From Faucicola sp048551375 (GTDB lineage: Bacteria > Pseudomonadota > Gammaproteobacteria > Pseudomonadales > Moraxellaceae), in NCBI RefSeq assembly GCF_048551375.1, contig NZ_JBLYZJ010000021.1, positions 1 to 34,703 of the forward strand: DNA of 34,703 nucleotides. Direction: 5' to 3'. The position numbers and the translations under genes are program-made. The notes beneath the pieces were generated by a model. That model was not told the DNA's origin, did not search any database, and saw only the letters and a list, made by a program, of their open reading frames with translations. Shown in pieces: positions 25,534-33,291 of the stretch. The first letter of the stretch is position 1, and each line of letters starts with the position of its first letter.

Positions 25534-25617
25534 CTAAAGATAATAAGGTATCAAAACATCGGGCTGATTTTTGGTGAAATCTTTGGTATTGCGAGTGATT
25601 AACGTGGCAACGCATGT
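25534..25617 (-). pseudogene. C-terminal stub of a VapC-like PIN toxin
   Basis: In the same frame as the antitoxin, directly after its TAA stop, the minus strand reads about 27 codons including ATLITRNTKDF and ending IPYYL before TAG. This is the typical last strand, NTKDF motif and tail of VapC-family PIN-domain toxins. The roughly 100 preceding residues, including the start and most catalytic Asp residues, are absent, so the toxin was removed by internal deletion. Its stop codon overlaps the folA ribosome site. Confidence 0.7.
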
Positions 25618-25872
25618 TTAATCCTGCCATTCATCACGCAGTTTATTTTGATAATCCAAGCCATCTTTGATGTTGGGATTATCTCGCCATAAACCAAAAT
25701 ATGCTCGCATAGGATGAGGCGTGGCTTGTTTTTCTGATACCATTGCTTTATGCTTATTGAGCCACTCAGCAATGGCTTGTTGAATGACATTGCTTTCATG
25801 TATGCTGTTTTGTTGGGCGATGTGTCGGATATCTGCCACATAAGCCTCTTGTAAATCAACGGTAATTAACAT
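25618..25872 (-). CDS. VapB-like antitoxin, toxin deleted
   Basis: An 84-residue protein starting MLITVDLQEAYVADI, like ribbon-helix-helix/VapB antitoxins that begin with a short beta strand followed by helices (SIHESNVIQQAIAEWLNKH). The C-terminal half (YFGLWRDN, DYQNKLRDEW) looks like the toxin-neutralising tail of antitoxins paired with PIN toxins. AAGGAAAG lies just before the ATG. The toxin that should follow is reduced to a 27-codon stub, so this is probably an orphan antitoxin. It lies between thyA (ending 26747-25887) and folA on the same strand. Confidence 0.72.
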   Translation of the reverse strand: MLITVDLQEAYVADIRHIAQQNSIHESNVIQQAIAEWLNKHKAMVSEKQATPHPMRAYFGLWRDNPNIKDGLDYQNKLRDEWQD

Positions 25873-25886
25873 TGTACTTTCCTTTT

Positions 25887-26747
25887 TTACACCGCCACAC
25901 TTGCCTTAATTGTTGGGTGGCATTGGTAATTAAGTATCTCAATATCTTCAAATTTAAACCCAAAAATATCATTCACACTAGGGTTTAATTGTAATTGTGG
26001 CAATGGATAAGGCTGACGGCTTAATTGCTCATTGACCTGTTCAAGATGATTGTTATAAATATGACAATCACCACCTGTCCACACAAACTCACCGACCCCT
26101 AAGCCTGTCACTTGGGCGACCATGTGGGTCAGCAACGCATAACTGGCAATGTTAAATGGCACACCCAAAAACAAATCCGCTGACCGTTGATACAGTTGGC
26201 AAGACAGCTTGCCATCAGCGACAAAAAATTGAAATAGCGTGTGACAAGGCGGTAAGGCAACTTGGTCGGCTTCTTTGGGATTCCAACCAGTCACTATCAA
26301 TCGGCGAGAGTTGGGATTGGTTTTGATTTGTTCGATAAGTTGGGCGATTTGGTCAACCCCATCTTGGCGATAATTGCCGTTCTCATCTTGGCTTGCCCCA
26401 TAGTTACGCCATTGATGCCCATACACCGCACCCAATTCGCCCTCTGGTTTACCAAAGCGGGCAGTTTGCTCGGCAGTTGCCCATTCATTCCAAATCCGCA
26501 CGCCATTGTCTTGTAAATATTTGACATGGGTGTCGCCACGCAAAAACCACAATAGTTCGTGAATCACACTTTTGGTATGAATTTTTTTGGTGGTCAGTAG
26601 TGGAAAGCCATCGGTTAAATCAAATCGCATTTGACTGCCAAAAACAGACAATGTGCCAGTGCCTGTGCGGTCGCCCTTTTGCGTGCCAAAATCACGCACG
26701 TATTGAATAAGGTCTAAATAGGCTTGTTCGTTTTTTGAAGTTATCAT
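25887..26747 (-). CDS. thyA: Thymidylate synthase ThyA
   Basis: ThyA methylates dUMP to dTMP using methylene-tetrahydrofolate and releases dihydrofolate, which FolA recycles. The 286 residues contain GDRTGTGT near residue 25, nucleophile Cys168 in ALPPCHTLFQFFV, and the dUMP-binding QRSADLFLGVPFNIASYALL segment; the C-terminus ends in IKASVAV. Length fits the family (264 in E. coli) with a small insertion (ENGNYRQDG). There is no clear Shine-Dalgarno. It is upstream of the VapB-like gene and folA on the same strand, so the three may be cotranscribed. Confidence 0.96.
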   Translation of the reverse strand: MITSKNEQAYLDLIQYVRDFGTQKGDRTGTGTLSVFGSQMRFDLTDGFPLLTTKKIHTKSVIHELLWFLRGDTHVKYLQDNGVRIWNEWATAEQTARFGKPEGELGAVYGHQWRNYGASQDENGNYRQDGVDQIAQLIEQIKTNPNSRRLIVTGWNPKEADQVALPPCHTLFQFFVADGKLSCQLYQRSADLFLGVPFNIASYALLTHMVAQVTGLGVGEFVWTGGDCHIYNNHLEQVNEQLSRQPYPLPQLQLNPSVNDIFGFKFEDIEILNYQCHPTIKASVAV

Positions 26748-26799
26748 GGTATCGTCAGCTTTGTTGGGTAAAGAAATTGGGTTAGGTGAAGCAATAGTA

Positions 26800-26909
26800 G
26801 GACTTACGCAGTTTTAACGTTTCCGTTCGTGGTGAGCTTGTCGAACCATAGGAAACGTTACCCTTCGACAAGCTCAGGGCGAACGTTTCTACTACTTCTG
26901 CGTAAGTCC
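26800..26909. mobile_element. TA-flanked miniature element, GAGCTTGTCGAA interior
   Basis: GGACTTACGC and GCGTAAGTCC form the inverted ends, flanked by TA on both sides. The 110-bp element carries a long inverted repeat (GTGAGCTTGTCGAACC and GGTT..CTTCGACAAGCTC type arms) that also occurs alone at 6799-6864. There is no transposase; it would need one in trans. Confidence 0.75.
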
Positions 26910-26917
26910 TAAATAGA

Positions 26918-27556
26918 TTAACGATGCAAATCTTGCAATGGCTGTGACATTTTTTCAAAATGCTTGCCTTCTACGCCTTGATAATAGGCATGAATTTTTG
27001 GCAAATCCGCTTCAATATCCCCAGTTGGATAAAATAAGGGCATAAACCGCACCTGCTTGGTTTTGTAGTCCATCGCCACAGGTAAAATCGGCACGCCTGC
27101 CCCCACTGCAAGGTGATAAAAACCTGTTTTCCAAGCTTCGGTATAATCTCTTGTACCTTCTGGGGCAAGCCCTAGCCATAGTTTATCCGCTTGTTTAAAG
27201 CGGTCAATACTGGCTTGTAAGGTTGAACCTTTGGCTTGACGGTCGATAGAAATAATCCCTGCCCACCGCAAAAATGACGCCAGTACAGGCACTTGAAACA
27301 GCTCTTTTTTACCCATGATTTTGATATCCACATCAAGGGCAAGCAGGGTAGGAATGGCAAACACACCGTCCATATTGGAGGTGTGAGGCACTGCCAATAA
27401 CACGGTTTTTTTGACATTTGGAATGTCCCCCACAATCTGCCAGCCTGTGTTGTCCAAAAAGCTTTTGGCAATTTTGGGGGCGAGATTACCATGTCGGCGT
27501 GGGACATTATCGCCAATATTGGCAGTATTGATGGGGGAAAGTTGGCTCATTTCCAT
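26918..27556 (-). CDS. PlsC-like 1-acyl-glycerol-3-phosphate acyltransferase
   Basis: A 212-residue acyltransferase of the PlsC family, which transfers fatty acyl groups to lysophosphatidic acid or related lipids at the inner membrane. The catalytic box His58-X4-Asp63 (VPHTSNMD) and the substrate box Glu133-Gly-Thr-Arg (LAPEGTR) are intact. The amino-terminal membrane helix common in PlsC is not obvious, so the acceptor may differ. AAGGA lies 9 nt before the ATG. It follows the solute-binding protein gene by 27 nt and is probably in its operon. The exact substrate is uncertain. Confidence 0.82.
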   Translation of the reverse strand: MEMSQLSPINTANIGDNVPRRHGNLAPKIAKSFLDNTGWQIVGDIPNVKKTVLLAVPHTSNMDGVFAIPTLLALDVDIKIMGKKELFQVPVLASFLRWAGIISIDRQAKGSTLQASIDRFKQADKLWLGLAPEGTRDYTEAWKTGFYHLAVGAGVPILPVAMDYKTKQVRFMPLFYPTGDIEADLPKIHAYYQGVEGKHFEKMSQPLQDLHR

Positions 27557-27583
27557 GATGAGGCGTCCTTTATAAATAACAAG

Positions 27584-28534
27584 TTAGGGTTTGACCGCAC
27601 TGGCGACATCGCTAGGTACAGGCACAAAACGACTGTCATCCAGTGGAATAGGTTCAGGTTTTGGCAAGACCTTAGGGGTTCTGCCAAACCATTGCTGGTG
27701 GATTTTAGCATAAGTACCATCTTTGACCACTGCTTCAATGCCTTTGTTGATTTTTTGGGCAAGCTCTGGATTATCTTTTTTGGAGATGATGGTCATGGGA
27801 TAATAGCGGTCAAAATAAAAACCTTTGGTGTCGATATTGACTTTTTTATCGGCGGTTTTGAGGGGATGCTGTTTGACAAAGTACGCCAATACCCCTTTAT
27901 CCGCAAGTACCGCATCCACTTCGCCATTCACCAGTTTTTGATAGCCCAAAAATACGGTTTTGGTTTCTGTTAAGTTGGCTTTGGTATTTGCTCCCATCAG
28001 CTCTTTCATATCCGCAATATAGGCAGAGTCCGCTAAGGTAGCGACTTTATAATTTTTTAGTGATTGATAGTCGGTGATGATAGGCGAGATACTGGCGATG
28101 GTGTCAATACCATAGGCATAGGCATAAGATTGGGTGATTTTATCCGCAAAGCCTTCATCTTCAATATCCCCCGGTGACATTCCCCCCATACCGATATCAT
28201 AGCTACCATCAGCGACTTTTGGCATCACGGTGTTCCAAGGCATGGGAACAACGGTAATGTTAAAACCTTGATTTTTTGCAATGGCGTTGAGAATATCCAC
28301 ATCAAATCCCATCGCATTGCCTTTTTCATCACGGAAATCATAGGGCGGATATTCGGCATCCACGATGACCTTGTAAGAAGGGGTGCTAAGGTTGGTGGTC
28401 TGTGTGGTGGGAGTGGTAGAAGCTGTGGTGGAAGCTTCAGTATTTTGGCTGGTTGAGGCAGGCTGATTACAGCCTGTGAGTGTGAGCATTAGACCTGTGG
28501 CGATGCCTGTTAGAGCAAATTGATAGGATTTCAT
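27584..28534 (-). CDS. Family 3 solute-binding lipoprotein
   Basis: A 316-residue extracellular solute-binding protein of the amino-acid (SBP_bac_3) family. The lipobox LTGC with Cys22 predicts a lipoprotein, followed by a Ser/Thr/Gln linker. The ligand-fold motifs YPPYDFRDEKGNAMGFDVDILNAI and GSYDIGMGGMSPG are typical, and FDRYYPMTIISKKDNPELA and IHQQWFG close the second lobe. A Pro-rich tail of about 30 residues extends beyond the usual end. No ABC permease or ATPase lies next to it, so its transporter or sensor partner is elsewhere. GAGG lies 7 nt before the ATG. Confidence 0.88.
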   Translation of the reverse strand: MKSYQFALTGIATGLMLTLTGCNQPASTSQNTEASTTASTTPTTQTTNLSTPSYKVIVDAEYPPYDFRDEKGNAMGFDVDILNAIAKNQGFNITVVPMPWNTVMPKVADGSYDIGMGGMSPGDIEDEGFADKITQSYAYAYGIDTIASISPIITDYQSLKNYKVATLADSAYIADMKELMGANTKANLTETKTVFLGYQKLVNGEVDAVLADKGVLAYFVKQHPLKTADKKVNIDTKGFYFDRYYPMTIISKKDNPELAQKINKGIEAVVKDGTYAKIHQQWFGRTPKVLPKPEPIPLDDSRFVPVPSDVASAVKP

Positions 28535-28672
28535 GGTAGTACCTCAATAGTGGGTAATGGGTGGTTTATGGGTAAAATTTTATTGGTAATCAGTTGTTGT
28601 TCGCTAGTTTATTATTGAAAACTATTTTGTCATATTATAGCAACAAATAGTCATGGAATGGTTGAAAGTAGA

Positions 28673-28711
28673 CATAATGCTAGATTTTAGGTGGTAAAAT
28701 TTAGCATTATG
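28673..28711. promoter_or_regulatory. 16-bp inverted repeat upstream of the YdjM-like gene
   Basis: CATAATGCTAGATTTT pairs with AAAATTTAGCATTATG apart from one wobble, with a 7-nt loop. It lies 47 bp before the YdjM-like start, in the region shared with the divergent solute-binding gene. An operator or a transcript hairpin is possible. Confidence 0.5.
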
Positions 28712-28758
28712 GCATACCATTGGGTAAGGTCGTTGATGGTCGGAGATAAAAGCGTTGT

Positions 28759-29493
28759 ATGGCAAATTTTAACACCCATTTGACAGGGGCATTTGTCAGT
28801 AGTGGTATCATGGGACTGGTGGTTTATAAGGCAGGCATGCTGGTTGGTTCTGAGTTTTTGTTATGTAGTGTGGTTGGGACGATTGGGGGCTTGTTGCCTG
28901 ATATCGACCTTGAACACTCTGTGCCTGCACGTATCGGATTTAATGTATTGTCATTACTGTTGGCATTTGGCATGGTGATTTATTGGTCGCCTCAGTTGTC
29001 ATTGGTGGAGCTGATGATTACGTGGTTATTGACCTATATCATCATGCGTTGGGGCGTGTTTACCATTTTTAGCAGTATGACGGTGCATCGAGGCATTGTG
29101 CATTCTGTGCCTTATATGGCGGTATTGGCGTTAAGCTTGGTGTATATCAGTTTTTATTTGATGAAATACACGGTAGTGTTTAGTTGGTTTATGGGGCTGT
29201 TTTTATTTTTCGGCTCGATGGTTCATTTATTATTGGATGAAATGTATAGCGTCAATGTGTTTGGACTTCGCCTTAAAAAATCCTTTGGTACAGCGATTAA
29301 ATTTTTTGACACCCAACAAAAATCTTGGTATATCGGTTTGTATTTAGTGTTAGCGATATTATTAATCTTTGCCCCTTCGTATCGAGTATTTTGGCAAACC
29401 TTGTCTGACCCCATCAGTTGGGCATTGTTACAACAAAATTTATTACCTGCTGGAATGAGTTTGCCTAACATACCCAAAATCGCCATCAAATAA
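28759..29493 (+). CDS. YdjM-like membrane metal-dependent hydrolase
   Basis: A 244-residue inner-membrane protein of the YdjM/DUF457 group. His7, the PDID motif at about residues 48-51, HRGIVHS around 113 and HLLLDE around 157 are the conserved metal-ligand positions, placed among about six hydrophobic helices. YdjM of E. coli is LexA-controlled and its biochemical role is not settled, so a hydrolase function is only by family. The ychJ-like gene begins 13 nt downstream, suggesting an operon. Confidence 0.85.
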   Translation: MANFNTHLTGAFVSSGIMGLVVYKAGMLVGSEFLLCSVVGTIGGLLPDIDLEHSVPARIGFNVLSLLLAFGMVIYWSPQLSLVELMITWLLTYIIMRWGVFTIFSSMTVHRGIVHSVPYMAVLALSLVYISFYLMKYTVVFSWFMGLFLFFGSMVHLLLDEMYSVNVFGLRLKKSFGTAIKFFDTQQKSWYIGLYLVLAILLIFAPSYRVFWQTLSDPISWALLQQNLLPAGMSLPNIPKIAIK

Positions 29494-29506
29494 ATCTAGG
29501 AAAATT

Positions 29507-30004
29507 ATGTCAAACCTCACTTGCTCTTGTGGCTCTGCTATCGCTTATTCGGACTGTTGTGAGCCGTTGCATTTGGGTGTGACGTTCGCCCAAACTGCGG
29601 AAGCCTTGATGCGGTCACGTTATACGGCTTTCGTCCGACATAAGATTGATTATATCGTGGCGACCACTACCCCATTTCAGCAAGCGTTATTGGATAAAAC
29701 TGCCATTGCGAATTGGGCGGAACAAACCGATTGGGTAAAACTTGAAGTCATCAAGCACACGCCAAAAATGGGGAAACATCACGCCCAAGTTGAGTTTAAA
29801 GCGTACTTTAATACTGCTCATGGTCAAGACCATCATCACGAATTGTCTAGCTTTGTCAAAATTGCTCAAGCTAAAAATGCTCAAAACAGCGAGCCTCGTT
29901 GGTACTTTCTTGACCCAACGGTCGCTATGTCCGTGACCCAAAAACAACCCTGCCCGTGTGCTAGTGGGGAAAAATATAAACGCTGTTGTGGGCAGTTTTT
30001 ATAG
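29507..30004 (+). CDS. ychJ: YchJ-family SEC-C motif protein
   Basis: A 165-residue UPF0225/YchJ protein. Both ends carry Cys-rich SEC-C type zinc motifs: CSCGSAIAYSDCC near residues 6-18 and CPCASGEKYKRCC near 149-161. The middle has RSRYTAFVRHKIDYI and the ADWV/L-type strand region of the NTF2-like fold. SEC-C motifs bind zinc and often contact SecA-like or nucleic-acid partners; the role of YchJ is not known. AGGA lies just before the ATG, and the gene follows the YdjM-like gene by 13 nt. Confidence 0.87.
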   Translation: MSNLTCSCGSAIAYSDCCEPLHLGVTFAQTAEALMRSRYTAFVRHKIDYIVATTTPFQQALLDKTAIANWAEQTDWVKLEVIKHTPKMGKHHAQVEFKAYFNTAHGQDHHHELSSFVKIAQAKNAQNSEPRWYFLDPTVAMSVTQKQPCPCASGEKYKRCCGQFL

Positions 30005-30044
30005 TTGACTCAAAATAATTTTAACCCCTCAATAAACAATTTTT

Positions 30045-30075
30045 TTGTTAAATAAGTCGTGGAATTTGCTACACT
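30045..30075 (+). promoter_or_regulatory. Candidate promoter of the aminotransferase gene
   Basis: An extended -10 TGCTACACT (TACACT at 30070-30075) with TTGTTA 19 bp upstream, about 48 bp before the ATG. The spacer is long, but the TG extension compensates. Confidence 0.4.
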
Positions 30076-30122
30076 AATTTGGTTTAGCCCATTTACCACA
30101 TTTACCATTCAAGGAGAAACTC

Positions 30123-31256
30123 ATGCCTGCCCTACGTTCTGATATCGACCCAGATGGATTGCTCGAATATTCCGTGGTTTATACCGACCGCTCGCTCAAC
30201 CATATGTCAAAAAAATTCCAACAGGTGATGAATGAGTTATCCACCAGCTTAAAAGCAGTGTACAATGCCGATGCGGTGGCAATCATCCCCGGCACTGGCT
30301 CGTATGGTATGGAAGCGGTGGCTCGCCAGTTGGCAACTGACCAAAAGGTGCTGATTATCCGTAATGGCTTTTTTAGTTTTCGTTGGACACAAATCATCGA
30401 AAAAGGCAAAATCACTGACCAAGCTATCGTGTTGACCGCCCATATCGGTGATGCTAACCAACAGCAACAGTTTGAACCGATTGCCATCGAAACTGCCGTT
30501 GCCACCATCAAAGAACAACAACCTGCCGTGGTATTTGCCCCGCATGTCGAAACCGCTTCTGGCATGATTTTACCTGACGACTATATCAAACAGCTTGCTG
30601 ATGCCGTTCACAGCGTGGGCGGACTACTGGTCATTGACTGTATCGCCTCTGGCTGTATTTGGCTAGATATGAAAGCTTTGGGCATTGATGTGTTGATTTC
30701 TGCCCCACAAAAAGGCTGGTCAAGCACCCCATGTGCAGGACTGGTAATGATGAATGAGAAGGCAGTGGCACGTGTTGAAGCCACCGAATCGACCAGTTTT
30801 GGACTAGACCTAAAACAATGGCTGACCATCATGCGTGCTTATGAGAATGGCGGTCATGCCTATCATGCCACCATGCCAACCGATAGCCTCACCCAATTCC
30901 GTGATACCCTAAAAGAAGCCGAAGCGATTGGATTTGATACCTTAAAAGATGCTCAATGGCAACTTGGTAAAAAAATGCTGGCGGTGCTAAATCAACACGG
31001 TATCATCAGCGTTGCTCAACCAAACTTCCAAGCTCCGGGGGTAGTGGTAGTTTATACCGACCGTGATGATATGCACAAAGGCTCGGCGTTTGTGGCTCAA
31101 GGTTTACAAATCGCAGGCGGTGTACCACTCAAAGTCGGTGAGCCAGACAGCTTTAAAACTTTCCGTTTGGGGCTATTTGGTTTGGATAAATTGACCGATA
31201 TTGACGGCACAATCAGCCGTTTTGAACAAGCTTTGCAAAAAGTATTAAACGCTTGA
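30123..31256 (+). CDS. PLP-dependent aminotransferase, alanine/serine-glyoxylate type
   Basis: A 377-residue class V aminotransferase. The PLP-binding Lys197 is in SAPQKGWSS and Asp172 in LLVIDCIASG; the PGTGSYGMEA loop near 56-64 holds the phosphate. This spacing matches alanine-glyoxylate and serine-glyoxylate aminotransferases, which use glyoxylate as amino acceptor. Substrate choice cannot be fixed by eye. AAGGAG lies just before the ATG, and a terminator follows 20 nt after the stop, so it is monocistronic. Confidence 0.85.
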   Translation: MPALRSDIDPDGLLEYSVVYTDRSLNHMSKKFQQVMNELSTSLKAVYNADAVAIIPGTGSYGMEAVARQLATDQKVLIIRNGFFSFRWTQIIEKGKITDQAIVLTAHIGDANQQQQFEPIAIETAVATIKEQQPAVVFAPHVETASGMILPDDYIKQLADAVHSVGGLLVIDCIASGCIWLDMKALGIDVLISAPQKGWSSTPCAGLVMMNEKAVARVEATESTSFGLDLKQWLTIMRAYENGGHAYHATMPTDSLTQFRDTLKEAEAIGFDTLKDAQWQLGKKMLAVLNQHGIISVAQPNFQAPGVVVVYTDRDDMHKGSAFVAQGLQIAGGVPLKVGEPDSFKTFRLGLFGLDKLTDIDGTISRFEQALQKVLNA

Positions 31257-31275
31257 TTAATCGGTTTATCAATAC

Positions 31276-31303
31276 AAAAGCTCTGCAACGTCAGGGCTTT
31301 TTT
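31276..31303 (+). terminator. Terminator after the aminotransferase gene
   Basis: AAAGCTCTG pairs with CAGGGCTTT (one G-T pair) and is followed by T residues, directly before a miniature element. Confidence 0.8.
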
Positions 31304-31310
31304 ATGGTTA

Positions 31311-31440
31311 GGACTTACGCAAATTTTAAATTTATCTTGCTAAATAAGACGCTAGACCCCTGCTTACGCAGGGGTGACGATTCCATAAATTTTTCGTCAT
31401 TCCTGCGAATGCAGGAATCCAGTGTCTTATGCGTAAGTCC
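31311..31440. mobile_element. TA-flanked miniature element, palindromic interior (copy 1)
   Basis: GGACTTACGC and GCGTAAGTCC ends, TA on both sides, 130 bp. The interior contains CCCCTGCTTACGCAGGGG and ATTCCTGCGAATGCAGGAAT, the second resembling the dRS3 repeat of Neisseria (ATTCC-N8-GGAAT). It is inserted between the aminotransferase terminator and the ZIP-like gene. Confidence 0.78.
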
Positions 31441-31488
31441 TAATGGTTTAAAAATAAAAAATTTAAGATTCAATAAAGCTTTACCCTT

Positions 31489-31507
31489 TATAATGATAAT
31501 GATGGTT
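31489..31507 (+). promoter_or_regulatory. Candidate -10 overlapping a Fur-like box
   Basis: TATAATGATAATGATGGTT agrees with the Fur consensus GATAATGATAATCATTATC at 14 of 19 positions, and its first hexamer could be the -10 of the ZIP-like gene 28 bp downstream. Metal repression of a metal transporter is plausible but not shown. Confidence 0.4.
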
Positions 31508-31534
31508 TTTAATTTGGTTTTATTTGGAGAAAAT

Positions 31535-32272
31535 ATGCACGAAATCAATCCCTTTGTATGGATGCTCGTCCCTGCCGTGGTAGCTATTATCGGTGGTATC
31601 ATTGCCCTTGTGTGGCATCCAACCCGTGAAGCTCGTAGTATGATTCAGCACTTTGCGGCAGGGGTGATTTTGGCAGCCTTGGCGACTGAGCTGTTGCCAG
31701 AAATCGGACGAGAACACGCACAGCCGTGGGTACTTATCGTGGCGTTTGCACTAGGTAGCCTGTTTATGTTTGGCATGAAACTCGTCACCGACCACCTCGA
31801 AGAAAAAGACGAAGCCAAAGAAAAAATCACAGGCGTGGCAGGCTTACCGATGGGTATGCTGATGGCGACTGTGATTGACATTGCGGTGGATGGTTTGATT
31901 ATTGGGGCTGGTTTTGCCAGTGGTGGCGAAACTGGAATGATTTTGGCATTGGGCTTATCAGTAGAAATGTTGTTTTTGGGCTTGGCATTGGTGACCGATA
32001 CGCTCAAAGGCTGGAAAATCTTGGCAATGACTGCCTTTTTGGGGGCGGAGATTTTGGCATTTGCGTATTTGGGTAGCGTGCTATTGGCAGACGCACCGAC
32101 AGCGTTGATTTCTGGGGTGTTGGCAGCCAGTGCGGCGGCGTTATTGTACCTTGTTACCGAAGAGTTATTGATTGAAGCCCATGAAATTGAAGAAAAAAAT
32201 TATTATACCTTGATTTTATTTGCAGGCTTCTTGGCGTTTTGGAGTGTGCAAATGTTGGGGGCGAAGGGGTAA
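31535..32272 (+). CDS. ZIP-like metal permease
   Basis: A 245-residue multi-helix membrane protein. HFAAGVILAALATELLPE (about 39-56) resembles the helix 2 signature of ZIP transporters, and ATVIDIAVDGLIIGAGF with SVEMLFLGLALVTD resemble the metal-site helices 4 and 5, but with Asp115, Asp119 and Glu144 instead of the usual His-rich motifs. So it is a divergent ZIP or ZIP-like transporter; metal and direction are unknown. The start is ATG 31535 with GGAG 5 nt upstream. The longer open frame to 31253 crosses a miniature element and is not translated in my reading. A terminator follows at 32344. Confidence 0.68.
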   Translation: MHEINPFVWMLVPAVVAIIGGIIALVWHPTREARSMIQHFAAGVILAALATELLPEIGREHAQPWVLIVAFALGSLFMFGMKLVTDHLEEKDEAKEKITGVAGLPMGMLMATVIDIAVDGLIIGAGFASGGETGMILALGLSVEMLFLGLALVTDTLKGWKILAMTAFLGAEILAFAYLGSVLLADAPTALISGVLAASAAALLYLVTEELLIEAHEIEEKNYYTLILFAGFLAFWSVQMLGAKG

Positions 32273-32343
32273 AACTTGCCAAATATCAGCTATTTTCACA
32301 TAACCTTACATTGTCATAAATATTAACAAATTTCTATCAATGC

Positions 32344-32377
32344 AAAAAGATATCTTATTGACAAAGGATATCTTTTT
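32344..32377 (+). terminator. Terminator after the ZIP-like gene
   Basis: AAAAAGATATC and GATATCTTTTT form a perfect 11-bp stem with a 12-nt loop, 72 nt past the stop. Confidence 0.7.
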
Positions 32378-32444
32378 ACGCATTTTAGCTAAACATTGTT
32401 TTATCCAAATTTTAATGAATCTGATAAGCCAAAGGAACGCTATT

Positions 32445-33221
32445 ATGACAAAAATTTCTCATTATTTGAGTATTGGCTTATTGCCATTACTGGTACTGAC
32501 TGCCTGTAACAAAAAAGAATCCGCCACCACAGCTTCTGCACCTACACAGTCTGTTGAAGCCCCTGCGACAGCGACTGCTACAGCAGAATCCACCAATAAC
32601 AATGTCACACAAAATGAACAGCTTGGCACAAAATGGGGCGATGAATTGCAGTCCAAAGTCACTACGGTTGATGCCCAGCGTGTGTCTGACATACCCCTTG
32701 CTGAAACGCAACTACGCTATGCCGACAAAAACTTTAAAGGTAAAACCCTCAATGATATCTCGATGGTCGCAGGGCAAGTGCGTTTTAGCCTTGAAGATGA
32801 CAATGGCAATAGTTTGCCGTTATTTCGTGATAAACAGCAGTATTTTGTCAAAGCCCAAGCAGGTCAAAGCTATCAATTACACTACAAAAATAACTCAGAT
32901 AAAACCTTTGAGGTGGTGGCAAGTGTTGACGGCTTAGATGTGCTAAATGGTAGCACGGCTTCTCGTAGCAATACAGGCTATGTACTTGCCCCACATGAAG
33001 ATTTGGTGATTGAAGGCTTTCGTAAAAGCGAAGAAGCGGTGGCTTCATTCACCTTTAGCAAGCCAGAAGACAGTTATGCCAATCACAATGCGTCAGGTTC
33101 GATTGATAATACTGGGATTATTGGCACGGTGCTGTATGAGTTAGAGGATAAAAATAAGCCAAAACCAACCTACGCCCCAGAGCCAACCGCAAAACCCAAT
33201 GCGTTTCCTGCTGATAAATAA
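32445..33221 (+). CDS. Uncharacterised lipoprotein, 258 residues
   Basis: I do not recognise the family. The N-terminus (MTKISHYLSIGLLPLLVLTAC) ends in lipobox LTAC with Cys21, followed by a Ser/Thr/Ala/Glu linker of about 45 residues. The mature domain has beta-rich segments (QVRFSLEDDNGNSLPLFRDKQQYFVKAQAGQSYQLHYKNNSDKTFEVVASVDGLDVLNG, abridged here as several strands) and a Pro-rich end. The strand pattern and the D-G-L-D-V-L-N-G turn resemble a family of envelope lipoproteins, but I give no function. I chose ATG 32445, with AGGA upstream, over an upstream ATG at 32340. The ispE start is 70 bp further on. Confidence 0.7.
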   Translation: MTKISHYLSIGLLPLLVLTACNKKESATTASAPTQSVEAPATATATAESTNNNVTQNEQLGTKWGDELQSKVTTVDAQRVSDIPLAETQLRYADKNFKGKTLNDISMVAGQVRFSLEDDNGNSLPLFRDKQQYFVKAQAGQSYQLHYKNNSDKTFEVVASVDGLDVLNGSTASRSNTGYVLAPHEDLVIEGFRKSEEAVASFTFSKPEDSYANHNASGSIDNTGIIGTVLYELEDKNKPKPTYAPEPTAKPNAFPADK

Positions 33222-33252
33222 TTTAAACCCAAGCGTATTAATGTTAAACTGG

Positions 33253-33271
33253 TTGAAGAATATTTCTTCAA
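33253..33271. repeat. 8-bp hairpin between lipoprotein and ispE
   Basis: TTGAAGAA and TTCTTCAA around TAT, 20 nt before the ispE ATG. There is no T-run; it may modestly affect ispE translation or transcript end. Confidence 0.45.
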
Positions 33272-33291
33272 TCAGTCGCTGATACCACGTT

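Noticed and set aside
25523..25630. Extended N-terminus of FolA
   Set aside because: This is the toxin stub read in another frame. ATG 25522 has a strong ribosome site and fits the family length.
31253..31534. N-terminal extension of the ZIP-like frame
   Set aside because: It runs through a terminator and a miniature element, and a proper ribosome site lies before ATG 31535.
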